A stretch of 64,000 bases of DNA from Spirodela intermedia (lineage: Eukaryota; Streptophyta; Magnoliopsida; Alismatales; Araceae): assembly GCA_902729315.2 (NCBI GenBank), contig LR746264.1, forward strand, positions 9,703,878 to 9,767,877. The letters run 5' to 3'. Positions 1 through 11,784 of this stretch are shown piece by piece. Under the pieces are notes generated by a model. That model was not told the DNA's origin, did not search any database, and worked only from the letters and a program-made list of their open reading frames with translations. Both the position numbers and the translations under genes were made by a program. Positions within the stretch are counted from its first letter, which is position 1. Every line of letters begins with the position of its first letter.

Positions 1-3000
1 CTGGATAACATATTACGTGCTATTGTCGAATTTGTATCTGTAATTATTGAAGTGAATATATCTGATTCTCATGGCTTCTTGGTAAAGGTAAAAACATCCC
101 GTGTTTATTTATGGCTCTTTGCACTAAGATCTGAATGCATAGCGTTTTGCATGGGATATGTGCACTTCTTTATAATGGTGTCTAAAGCATCAGTGAATGA
201 AGGCACCTATGCCACATTATTTGTATTATTCTGCTTACTTTTTGTGAGAATTTCTTTTTCCATTTTCAGGGTTTGTCTATTTTGAAGAAATTATTGGACT
301 ACAGTGGAAGTGGAGATAGGCGTTCTTTTGTTGAACACTGGGTTGCTACTACAGGACTATATCCACAGGTTATCCTTGACACGGTACAGATTTATTTTAG
401 GCTCCGTAGTTTAGTCTTTGACTTAGCTTCTCTGTTATCTCCAGGTCATAAGATACAAAAGTGATATAGCTGGAAGAGTGTTGTATGAGTATACTTCATG
501 CATTTCCCTGATGCTTTCTCGAGTTGCATCGTCACTTAGGACACCGGAGCCACTTGAGGAAACTGAATTGATTTCTCCTTGTCAACAATTTGAAGAAATT
601 TCAAAGCGTATTTTACATCATGCCAGTCAGTCTGGCATTGCGAATCTACTGGTTGAATGTTTAATGGCTGCAGGATCAAGTCTAATATCTGGCTCTTCTG
701 ATATGCTGCCAGCAGCTTGTGAAGCTTGTAAAGCCATATGGTACATTATAGATTCGATTGAGGCATTGTCAGTTAAAGAAAGAAGCTATTTCTTCCCTCT
801 GGTGTCATCAAAAAGCGATCAGATGCTTCAATATGACGTCAAGGATCTAAATCAGTGTTCATTGCTTGGGACAGTTAGTATGGTTGCAAAATCCTTCCTT
901 GATTCAAAAGCTATTCAAGTTGCTCTTTATTATTGCTTTCGCAATGGCCTAGAATCTGCTTTGCACGCTGTCCTTCAGGTAATACTTGTGTTTTCCTCTC
1001 CAAGTAGGCCGTCTGTTGTCTTCAAGAAAATCACATTTTAATTCATTATGCAATCCTGCTTTCATGAGAATTTGTATAAATGTACTCCTGTTTCTAAAAC
1101 GAATTTCATGTTATCTTTTAATTATATTATCTGTACATACTCCATTGGATTTATGAATATATGACCTATGAAGCTTAATCTGTACTGCACGATTTAACGT
1201 TGCATGTTTTTGTTAGTTCGTGTCTATTTCATGCTTTATTAATTTTTTCCAGCTGCTATGGGGAGCCCTGTTCTAAGTTTTTTTCTAATGGAATCCTTTT
1301 GGCTTTTTCTTACAGCTTATGCTACGCATATGTGTCTCCAGTATCCCAGTATGCAGTGTTGTCTGTGGTCTGCCAACTTCTGCAACTGTCTCTGCAGATG
1401 TTGAGGGTGGCGGAGATGGGACAATTGTTTCTTATCTTTTCTCTATGTTGTCATCTTTAAATTCTTCTTATTTAACTAAAGAGGAAGGAGAGGGGCGCAA
1501 CCAAAAATGTAAGTTGTCCAAGCCGCATGCCCTGGTCTTGAACTGCTGCCTCATCTTGGCTACAATCGCACACCAGTTCAAGTTGGATTACAGAGTTTCT
1601 GTCTCGTGTATTCTTACTGGTTCTCCTAGAAAACAGCGTGATCGACTTGCCATCCTTAGCAACTTGTTTTCTTCTGGTGACAAATTGGTGAATCCGTTTC
1701 AACCTCACTCTGCAGCAGCTATGCTTGCTTTATCATCACTTATATCCCTCGAAAGAATTGGTCCTGCAAACTCCACTATCACAGAAATCATGCTGACCCT
1801 TGTTCCTTCCATAGCAACATTGCGTCCGTACCTCAGGCTTCAGTCATCCGGTGAAGCGGTAGCAATTACCAATGCTAATGTGATGTTGTCCAACTGGCAC
1901 GGGCTAAGAGATGGTTGTGTTGGGCTACTGGAAGCAAAACTAAAAAGGGGAGTGCCTCTAGACATTGAGCAAGCATGTTCAAACAACATCCCTCAGCTTC
2001 TTCTCCATATGCTGGCCGGTGGACTTAATAGAAACTCAGAGGAAACAGGTTTCAGGAAGGATCCCGTTGGTCTATCGCCGATAGGAGTTGTTTGGGCTGT
2101 TTCTTCAGTTTGTCAGTGTCTTCATGGCAGTGTATACCGTGATATTCTTTTTAGAGGTGAACACATTAAAGTTATAGCTGACTTGGGGTCCGAGTCACAC
2201 CTTAAGGATGTACTAAGCTGGTGTGGACCTGGAGGAGGAAAGATGGGGGTTAGAGATCTAATTGATACCGTAGTTGATCTTTTGGCATTTCCATTTGTTG
2301 TGGTGCAGAGTGCCCCTGGTTCACCATCCATGTCTGCGTCCATTAGTAGTGGCCATCTCCTTAACATTGGTTCACCTGGCGCAAGAGTTGGTATGGAAAA
2401 CAGGGGCATAGCTAAAGATATCGAAGCAAGGATACCTCAATATCTTCAGATCCTTTTGGAGGTTTTGTCTAGATCTTTTCACTGTTTAGCCACTTGTTCA
2501 CCGTTTGGCATTTTCCTCTTAATAAATATTTTCCATTTCGCAGGTTGGTTTGCCTGGATGCATTCTTAGGAGTTTGAAATATGTGGAACCAAAAGATTTA
2601 GCGAGACCTATGGCTTTTGTTGCCAAAATGGCAGGTTATCGGCCTCTTGCTATGCAGCTTCTGACAGAAGGCCTACTGGATCCTCAATGTGTTAGAAAGG
2701 TCTTTGGTGGTGGTTCTCCAAAGGAGTCTGTGCTCGACTTCCTGATGATCATTTCTGATTTGGCTCGTATGTCTAAGGTCTGAAATTCACTTTAGTTCGG
2801 TATTTACTGTATGTGATATGATTTTATCTTTTACTATTTTGATATGGCGCAAAAGCTCTGATTTTAGATTAAAAAAAACATCAGTTTAAACTGATATTCG
2901 TTAGCTGATGTCATTGATTTCAAGTGACATGGGGGAAAGTACATTGCTAAAACATCCTACATTAAAATATTATAAGAAGAACCATATTTTTTATCGATCT

Positions 3001-5191
3001 GAAGGTTTTTATTCCTGCTCTCGTTTCGAATAGAATTAACTATTATCCATATTGTGAAGACATGACGGCAAAGATAAGGATCAATCATTACAAAAATTGA
3101 AACGTACATGACAGGTAACTTTCCGACCCTCTCCTGACCAAGTCTAAAGTCAGGCTACGGCTTACCTAGAAACAATTGTAGAGGACCAAACCTCAGGGGT
3201 CCTATCAGAGTGTTCTGCTCAAAACCTCAATGTCTTTGTCAGTCTTTGGTTGACTCAATAAGGAAGGATCTGTGATAAATCTTGACTGTCCTTTTTCTTT
3301 TACTTGTCGTATCTCCGAGACAATATGATTGTCTTTCGCAGAGGCTAAAAGCATTATAGTCGCTTCATTTGGTAGAAAGTTTAAATTGATTGTTCATTTT
3401 GACCAACGAATTGTTGGGGGTCTCTCTTTCATTGTGAAGCATATTATCGTTATAACACGTTTTTTTGTATCAGTATATGCCTGAATCTATTGACTTCATA
3501 TTGTCTCCTTAAAGTCATCAGAATAGTTTCATACTCGTCTATTGTGACCATCCTTCGAACATGAGAATGTTCGTTGAATGTTCAACTCCAAACTGTGAGC
3601 GGCTAAACCAGAGTGTAATGACTCAGTATTTTAAGATCTGAGGTTAAATTTTAATGCAATGATTTTAGTGCTTATATATCACTTATGTAGCACATATATT
3701 CAGAATGTAGTCATCCGTGAAATGATAACATTACAGGACTTCTATGAAGCTATTGACAAGTCATATTTATTGGAGTTCTTGAGAGACTTTTTAAGCCACG
3801 AAGAAGCAGATGTGCGTGCAAAGGCTTGCAGTGCTATAGGAAATATGTGCCGCTACAGCTCCTATTTTTATAATTCACTGGTATTTTTTTGCGGTATTCT
3901 GCCTACTCATTTTATTTTACTTTTGTCTACCTGTTGATCTCATCTTATTCTGTTGTTTGGAAGTGCAGGCAAAATATAAAATCATTGGTCTCCTGATTGA
4001 TAGGTGCGCTGATCCAGACAAACGCACCCGAAAATTTGCATGTTTTGCTGTAAGTTTTTCGTCATTCTCTTCAATTTATGATCCTAGCTACTCCTCAATT
4101 TCAAGGATGATGAGTATCCAGTGGATGATATGCAGATGTTCCTTTGTTTGTTTTTAGATTGGAAATGCTGCGTACCACAGTGACAGTCTATACAAGGAGC
4201 TCAGTAAATCTATACCTCACCTTACAAGGCTTCTCCTTGCAGCAGAGGAGGAGAAGACTAAGTCCAATGCTGCAGGTGCTCTCAGCAATCTGGTTCGCAA
4301 CTCTGACGCATTATGTGAGGACATCATCTCTCAAGGGGCCTTGCAGGTTTGTCACGTCAGACGCACCATCAAACTACACATCTGCATGTAATCAATCGGT
4401 TCAAGATGCTCCATCATATCTTCCATCGGTGAAAAGTTAATCATAGTTTTCGGTCAGGCCCTAAAAATGGTCTTCATTCAACTTCTACTGTTACAATGCG
4501 TCCTTTGCAGTAGTCTTGGTGAAACTTTCTCCTAGTGTCCTCTTTTGGAAAATTCTGGCAATCATGCATGTGATTTACGAGGCTTTTTCTCTTAAGTCAG
4601 GCGCCGAGTCAAAGCTGTAATTTTTACATCCACATAACACTTCAACGAGATTCCACTGAAGCCAGATTTCTTAATGAGATCTGGGCATGGTATAGGCTTT
4701 AGTTTTTTCAATACTTGGTTCATCCCCTGAAGTCAGTCTCTGCATGCTTCATGTTAGTCTTTTTTGGCATAGTTTCCTTGATGGGGAGCTCCGTCTTCAG
4801 GTTTTTCTTGTGTAACCATGGGCCAATGGTGGGTGGTAAGATCGGATTGGGGTGGTTGGATTGCTCACTGCCGGTCCCAATCCTGGGTTGGGTCTGCTTG
4901 CTGCATCATGCTTGAGTTTAAGTTTCCTCTTTTCTTTCCCTGCAGGCGCTGTTGAAGCTGGTGAATGACTACTTTGCTCTTGCGATGGACCTGGGAAGAG
5001 TAGACGCCATGAAGGAGTCGCCACTGAGAATAGTGTTGTTTGCATTGAGGAAGATGTGTGAGCACGCTCCTTGCAGGCACTACATGCGCTCATCTGAACT
5101 CTTCCCCGCCGTTGTTCAGCTCAAGAAATCATCCGACTCTGCTATGGCAACCTACGCTTCGGGGATTATCGCCAAAGTCTCTCAAATGTAA
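1..5191 (+). CDS. TIO: Serine/threonine-protein kinase TIO (FUSED), C-terminal part
   Basis: This is the 3' portion of a plant FUSED/TWO-IN-ONE gene; the kinase domain lies upstream of the window. TIO acts at the expanding phragmoplast in cytokinesis together with kinesin-12 proteins. Exons I can place are 1-87, 270-368, 445-978, 1316-2461, 2544-2777, 3737-3880, 3969-4049, 4158-4346 and 4946-5191. They join in one frame and give about 919 residues ending in AKVSQM and a TAA stop. The late exons carry the helical ARM/HEAT-type repeat region, with segments such as LSHEEADVRAKACSAIGNMC, DPDKRTRKFACFA and KSNAAGALSNLVRNSDA. The 382-codon exon 1316-2461 is the largest. The 959-bp intron 2778-3736 is much longer than most of its neighbours and could hold an inserted element, but I recognise nothing in it. 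No stop breaks the joined frame. Family assignment rests on recalled TIO sequence and is strong. Confidence 0.88.
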
Positions 5192-5808
5192 ATACGAGTT
5201 CTGCATGGCCGTCTGAAGTGATGTTATTGTCTACTGAAGCATGCAAACAAAGACGAAGAAAAAGCTGTTGCAGAGGAGTTCAAAGGTGAAGACAGGTCAT
5301 GTTTGGATGGCAACCTGCATACCCAGGAAGGTGTTCCTGCCGTTTTTCACTTTGTTCTTCGTGTTCATCTCATGGGAAATATGTAAATTAGCAGAAATTG
5401 CTCTCCAATATCACATTTTGTGATATCCATAGAACATCCGTCGTTATGTTACAGCTCCTTGTGTTATATTCTAATAAGCATTTTGGTCGGTGAACCATTG
5501 TCTACTACCCCATGATCATTCTTCTTACATTCAGCTGGCAGGTCAATACCTAGACTTTCTCTTTTGGGTCATTCTAATCTTTCATTAAATAGGCACATTT
5601 TTAAAGGGCGGGCATGCTTGATCAAGATGGGCTAACTCGGGTCAGCTGACACCACCTTCAACCACAACGAATCAAATAGTTTCTACTTATATAGCATGTG
5701 ACTGTTCTCTATGGGTGGGTGATTTACTGTGTCGCGTGATACAAAGAAAAGATGGCGTCGCATCTACTCGTCGGAACACCTGGATTCGGGGTTGACTTCT
5801 CTCGGAGT
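5192..5808. other. Convergent intergenic region TIO / UTR5
   Basis: The 3' ends of TIO (+) and the nucleotide-sugar transporter (-) face each other across this gap, so it should hold both 3' UTRs. Short open frames here show no family resemblance. I see no RNA gene or repeat. Confidence 0.6.
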
Positions 5809-6392
5809 TTAAATCTTCGTGGTGTTCACCACTCGAGGATTGACTATTTCTGAGCTCGAACTTCCATGCGGTTCATCACTTACTGGTGCCGGCTTTGAGG
5901 AGTTGGTCTTCAGAAAGATTTTTGCGTAAAGGGCACCAAAGACGACGGCCTGATCAGGTACCGAGAAATGTGTTATTCCCATTGTAATAAGCCGACGGTG
6001 AGAAATCTCCTAGTGAAGGGGTTGACGCTTACAGCTCCAATCCATTGTAGTGAGCTCAGGGGGTGACCAAACCACAGGCAGGACAGCAGGATGCTCACCA
6101 GCTGCAGTAACGAAAAGCTTGAGAGAGAGAGAGAGAGAGAGAGGAGTTTTCATTACATATTACCTGTCTCGTTGTCATAATAGTGGCAAACGAAAGCGCC
6201 CCAAATGTGCGGATTGTGTAGGAAATGAAGAACTGACTGATCGTCGCAACCTGAAAAATCAGAACCAATTTCCGGAATATGTTTCTGTTGAGACCCATTT
6301 GGGATAAGATTGAGGATGTTGAAGAAATAAACATCCTTGTAGACTAAGACAGATCTATTTTATATCTATACATATATATAGATATATATATG

Positions 6393-6448
<56 letters not shown>

Positions 6449-9400
6449 GGTTGCTTACGGTGGATAACAATGCCACATCAAAGAAGCAATCTTGATGGTG
6501 AAAGACAAAATCAATTGCTGAAACGAGATGGCCCTGTATTACGAGTCCTAGGTTCATAAAATGATAGAGTTTAGTATATTAAAAAGATCAAACACTTACT
6601 GTGGATCATGCTCATAGGAAAGAACATGCGAGAATTGCACTTGATGATCTCCTTTATCCATTGCAACACAATAAGTTTTCATGACTGACTCATCGTAAAT
6701 AAAATTCATGCGTAGATGGGATCAACATTTATTTATAATTTACTATAAACATTCGCATACAAATTATTTAAATTCATGTGCGTGGTTTATAAATGGTTAA
6801 GAAAAAATAATTATTTCCTCCAGAAGAAAGGCAGATTTTCCTCCCTCCAGCATCCAGTAGACGGTATTTCAAGGCATTTCAAAAAGGCTTAAAGGACGAA
6901 ATGCTTGCACGATTATTTTCGTTTTCCGTCCATTTAAGTAGAAAATGCCCAGGAGGAATGCCATTTCATAAAAGCTACACGCTAAACTATACATAATTCA
7001 AGGCCAGATAACAGCGAAAACAGGGACCCACCACTCAGACTGAGGAGAGAAGAACACGAGGCTGTGTAGAATATTTGATTGTGTATTTCCATATCGTAAC
7101 CCTTGAAAAGGTTATCCTGAAAGGTACTCGTGAAGCCGTCAAACCTGAATTATAATTCTTTCAGAGATGATCGTAGAATTAACAGAGAAAAAAAAAATTA
7201 ATACTGAAAAATTCTTAAGCTTAAGACCACTCTATCAAAACTAGTAAGAACATAGACGACATTGCAATTCCAGAAGAAAGCTAGACGGCGAAGGCCTTTC
7301 ATCCTGTTTAGCTCTCAACCCAGAAGAAATCTACTTCTAATTAATGATGGGCTACACTATAGAGAATGTTACTCGTAATTATAATTCCTTATAGCTCCTT
7401 CTCTGATGAAAGGACGGAAAGATATAACTCATTGTGAAATTATGAACGATAAAATGATGTGCATAAAGAAGATAATGGACCACATGCTGATAATCATAAA
7501 ACAAAACACCAAAGGAAAACATGCTAACATTTCCTTAAACAACTAGGTGAAAGGATGAAATTTTCGTGAGTCAATATACTGTAATCCATTGAGAAGACAT
7601 GATGCGAGTGCCAAAGAAAAAGAATGTGCAGCAATCTGATACCCCAGATAGCCGATCATTAGGAGAATTCCCCAAACAGTGCTTTCTCTTCCTGTACTGT
7701 ATGGACCAATGCTTGTCGATGCCTACATTTGGGGGGAAAACAAGAGCGATTTCACGCTATACTGTATTCGTCAATTCGTTTGGAAGCATCACACAGGAAC
7801 AAACGACCTCGTTATTCACAAGTGAAGCATATATATATTTCATAAAAATGCAAGAAAATTATAGGCGCATAATTAACAAGATGACAAAAAGGAAAAATTA
7901 AAACCCGAGCTAAATGTGAGAATGGAAGTGACTATACAGAGATAAGCACTGAAGGTATCTACATATAACTAGTGGTCTCCCCTCGGGGCCTAAAGGTTTT
8001 AAGTCAAAGGGAGTTTCTCAAGTAAAAGAAACTTCCCCGCACCTGAGTATGTTGGAAGGATTTACAGTCTAAAAGAACAAGCGGGTTAGTTCATTCAGCA
8101 TGACCCAAAATCCTACATGTCAGACTTTCTCAACTGCTCACCATGCGAATCATAACTTCTGGAGTCCACAGAACAAGCTGGACCATATGATGATTCACTT
8201 TTTTCCCTTATCAACTTTCTCATCCCACTTGACTGATCACTTGTCTCTTTCTCAAAGAAAAATAACCTTACTTAGTAGTGTGATCTACTGAGGCAATTTT
8301 TGATAGAGTAGTCCACGGCATGTACCACAATGGAGAGAAAGGCAGATCACGAGAGATCAAAAATAAACAACGGATTTTTTTCGGTAAAATTACAATTCCA
8401 ACGGTTCTATTTAAATGCAAGACACCGTCAGTACTGAATGGTTAGATGCGGTTTTTTTCAACCCGGCGTTTTGACCTCTGATATGATCACCAATAGAGTA
8501 ATCTATTCGACCAATTACCTGATTTAATGACTATAAAACCTCAATGTTTTTACTGACTTGTGCATTTCTTCGCATGAAATTCATCAAAGGAACGAAACCT
8601 TTCTATGACAAGACTGGCTGAAAAATGAACTCAATAGGATAAGTATTGATCTTCCGGCGTTATTAGGCATAACATATAAGAACTTAACGATTTTCTGATA
8701 TAAATGTGAACTAAATATTAGGTATTGAGGCTTATACGGGTTGGCACCTGATCAAAGTGTCTATACGTGATGATAACAAAAGTCAATCCCTACAACTTAG
8801 GCATCGACAACTGGTTATAAGTGTTAAATCCACAACATTAATACTTCTGCAGATAAAAATATAATTAAGTTCCAAATTTTAATTCTTGTCATGGTGACCA
8901 AAGTATTGACGCATTCAAAACATGAAAATTTGCAACAGCTACTTTGACCGAAATAACAGGTCAAAGAGCTAGGAAAACTAACCAGTGAAGAACCGAAGGA
9001 TTTGTCAGTTTGTTTATTATGTTTAACACTACATCTGAGCAAGCTTTTAATCGAGCAAAGATTGTTGGCTATGGAAAGTTTAAAATTGTACCTTAGGAAA
9101 GTCAACTTATAATACGTTTAAAAGAAACCTTTAGGACTTCAACTCCTAGATAGAAATTGAAACATTTTCTTTAGGAATTCCTTTGGGACTTCAACTCCTA
9201 GATACAATACCCCATTTTCTTTTCTCTGTACCCAACATTTTCTCAATAAGGAAATTCAAAATCCCTCAACCCCTCTTCTCCTCCCCCTTCCTCCTGTAGG
9301 ACTTCAACTCTTAGATAGAAAGAAAGATCATATGAATTTTTAAACTTGGTTGTACGGATGATAGGACAAAAAGTAGCCATCCAATTACAGCGGATTTGGT

Positions 9401-11355
9401 AAGTACGCATGATAGGACAAAAAGTAGTCAAAAGGTTCTATTCGTTTAAGACCATGGCAAGGATTGGTGATAAGAACTCATGGTCAGAGGAAAATACCCA
9501 AGTTCATTGACCAACATCACATGAATTTTTAATTAACAAATTAAGATAGCTTTTGGCTTCTAAACTTGGTTGTCCTCATGATCAATTAAAAATTAGAGGG
9601 AAAGAAAGCAAAACAACTGCAAGAGCATCCTAACAGACACAAAAATTCAAAGTTCATAACTTTTATTCTAATTTATATTGAATAGGAACCACAAGTCTGT
9701 ACTTTGACGTGAGAAAAGAGATAAGACACTTTGACACATCGTGAACTGACAAATGGTCAGAACCATGGTGCAATGGTGAGAAAATAATAGTAACATCTGG
9801 TCATTGGCAACACAAAATCCTCAACTCTTTTAGCTGCAAGCCCGCTTACTGTAAAACTCTTATTTAGCATGCAACGACCTAACTAGGACAAGCTGGCATG
9901 AGAGGGGTGGATTGGCCTTTGATGAAGTGAAAAATGTGTAAAAAAGGAAAGGAAAACATCACCAAACTTCCAGCAGGTCTTAAAATGTAATCGATACTAA
10001 AGATATTAAAATTGAAAGCATGAGTCTGAACATTTTTACCGGATAAAGGATGAACATTGAACAACCCAAGGTCACTACCAAGGCAAAGAAATAATCCATT
10101 CCGACGTACGTCTTTTTCATGATGAGGGTCCCCCAAACCTAATGTTAACAGTAAGAGAGGAACGCATAAATATGGTACTCATTCAACTCGTGGAAACTTG
10201 TGAAGTCTCATCAGAAACCATTCTAAACAATTGAACAAATCACTGAGTGGAATCACATGTTTGTACTTAATACTTTTATAAAAACTATAACATTCTCCCC
10301 TAAAGGATTCTTCTCAATGCCTTGATTATGCTAAAGTGTCATGACATACGCTGAGAGTTTAGATGAAATGTGCTCCGATGTTCACTAGGTGACTTCTCAG
10401 TCAAAACATCTTCTGAAGATGAAGGGCCATCATTTGAAAGAACAGGGTACAGATTAATGACAGAAGAACGAACCCCACCAAGGTTTTTCAAGAACGTGTC
10501 AGAGGAAAAATTGCAAATTGAACAGATGAAAAAAACTTTCGGGATTTCCATAAAAGAAAAAACAGGGAATTTTCTGAAAAAACCATGAGCAGGTGTTATG
10601 CTATCATGAGAAAAGATATAATTCCAGAGATCCTGAGATCACTCCACGCAAGAGGGTCAATAAGGAAAAAATAGGGCAGCTAATTAACCTACCATGACAG
10701 GCATCATTTTTGCACATTTAGCAAGCGTTTGGACAGGAAAACTGACATACTTCAGCGCCTGAAACAGTCAATTATTTACAAAAAATCATGAAAAAAAGGT
10801 AAATAGATATAAAAAAAAATTAAGAAAACTTGCACAAGCACGAGAATATACCGTGCACAATGCCGATATAATCTAACCTCATATTGACATGTGGTGGTGA
10901 GTATGTTGGACACTGATACTGCACAGTATTTGTAGATTGGAGCGACAGGATCTAGGGCCTTGCTACTTCCCTTCAGGAAGGGAGAAACACAGAGGGCAGC
11001 AATGAATCCAGTAGCTTTTGAAATGGGGTACAGATCAACGTCAAGATCGGCTTGTTTACCAATAGAAAACCAGCTGAGACAGCGGATGTCGTGATTCGGT
11101 TGCAGAACACGAGGAACAGTGAATATCTGAAGTAATTTTTCTTTTCACCGTAAGGGACCCTCATAATCTTTTCCTGCGAGATGATTGATCCGCCTTAAGC
11201 AGGGTGAATGGTCTGCAGAGACGACAAAGAGGAAGGGAGAGGTGGCTTGCCTGCAGGACGCCGTAGATGAGGAGGGTGCTCATGATTCCCAGAACGGCGA
11301 AGGCGAACTTGAGCGTTTGGTTCTCCTTCGCGGGAAGGAAATGAAGGTCGGCCAT
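5809..11355 (-). CDS. UTR5: UDP-galactose/UDP-glucose transporter 5 (SLC35B1-like)
   Basis: This is a multi-pass nucleotide-sugar transporter of the ER/Golgi, drug/metabolite transporter superfamily, moving UDP-Gal/UDP-Glc into the lumen. I rebuilt 11 exons on the minus strand: 11251-11355, 11060-11173, 10878-10970, 10693-10758, 10040-10138, 7643-7722, 7032-7144, 6459-6547, 6164-6250, 6033-6101 and 5809-5949. They total 1056 bp with phases agreeing at every junction, giving 351 residues, close to the usual family length. Landmarks in order are LKFAFAVLGIMSTLLIYGVL, FCNRITTSAVSAG, NILTTTCQYEALKYVSFPVQ, VWGTLIM, GYLGFDGFTSTFQD, QFFISYTIRTFGALSF and a VVFGALYAK tail. The start is the only Met that gives the family N-terminus. 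Intron 1 has a GC donor. Intron 5 is 2.3 kb. The C-terminal tail is polar and lacks an obvious KKxx signal. Which UTR5 paralog it is cannot be decided here. Confidence 0.9.
6371..6450. repeat. (TA)n/(GA)n microsatellite in UTR5 intron 8
   Basis: A short AT-rich dinucleotide run is followed by a long GA run. In the sense of the minus-strand gene it is a (CT)n tract that begins within about ten bases of the exon 8 splice donor (exon end at 6459). Confidence 0.9.
9133..9320. repeat. Three short direct repeats in UTR5 intron 5
   Basis: The motif GGACTTCAACTCCTAGATA occurs near 9133, 9186 and, with one change, 9298, spaced 50-110 bp. A second short motif, GATAGGACAAAAAGTAG, is doubled at about 9358 and 9412. 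All lie within the 2.3-kb intron of UTR5. No coding potential is visible. Confidence 0.7.
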
Positions 11356-11784
11356 GGCCCATCCAAGCCGAGCTCCGGGGCCCTCGACCACGGCAGGAAA
11401 TAGGAACGGAGCTGTCAAGCTGAGCTATAACGTGAAAATTAAAAGCAGAGGACGCTCCCCCCTCCTTGAGCGCAATGGCAATCCTCAGGGAACGAAACAG
11501 ACGGAGATGGATGAGCGAGGGCGGAGTCTCTCTCTCTCCCTCTCGCTCGCTCGCTCGCATCCCGGGGAACTCGGTGAGGAGGAGAGAGGACGGACGCAAG
11601 GACATTTCGGGGTCGGGTAGAAGGACGAGAAACTCGAACGCAGCAAATGGCGCGCAGGAGCGCCTTAGAGGGTTCCGCCGCCCTCCGGCGTTCTCGGGAG
11701 CCTCAACTCGCCATCCTCGCGCCCACTCTTCTCCGTCCACGTGAACGGCGGCCACGCGTGGAGAGAGAGAGAGATGGTATCTCA
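11356..11784. promoter_or_regulatory. UTR5 upstream region
   Basis: This 430-bp stretch separates the UTR5 start from the 3' flank of the first DUF2828 gene, which is on the same strand. It must hold the UTR5 promoter and leader. It is GC-rich, with a short CT run at 11526-11545 followed by three CGCT repeats and a GA run at 11760-11773. I see no clear TATA box. Confidence 0.4.

Noticed and set aside
2778-3736. Possible transposon in the long TIO intron
   Set aside because: Length is the only hint; no terminal repeats, target duplication or coding remnant could be seen.
10339-10588. Overlapping open frames on both strands between UTR5 exons 4 and 5
   Set aside because: UTR5 is already complete and in phase without them; the sequence is intronic.
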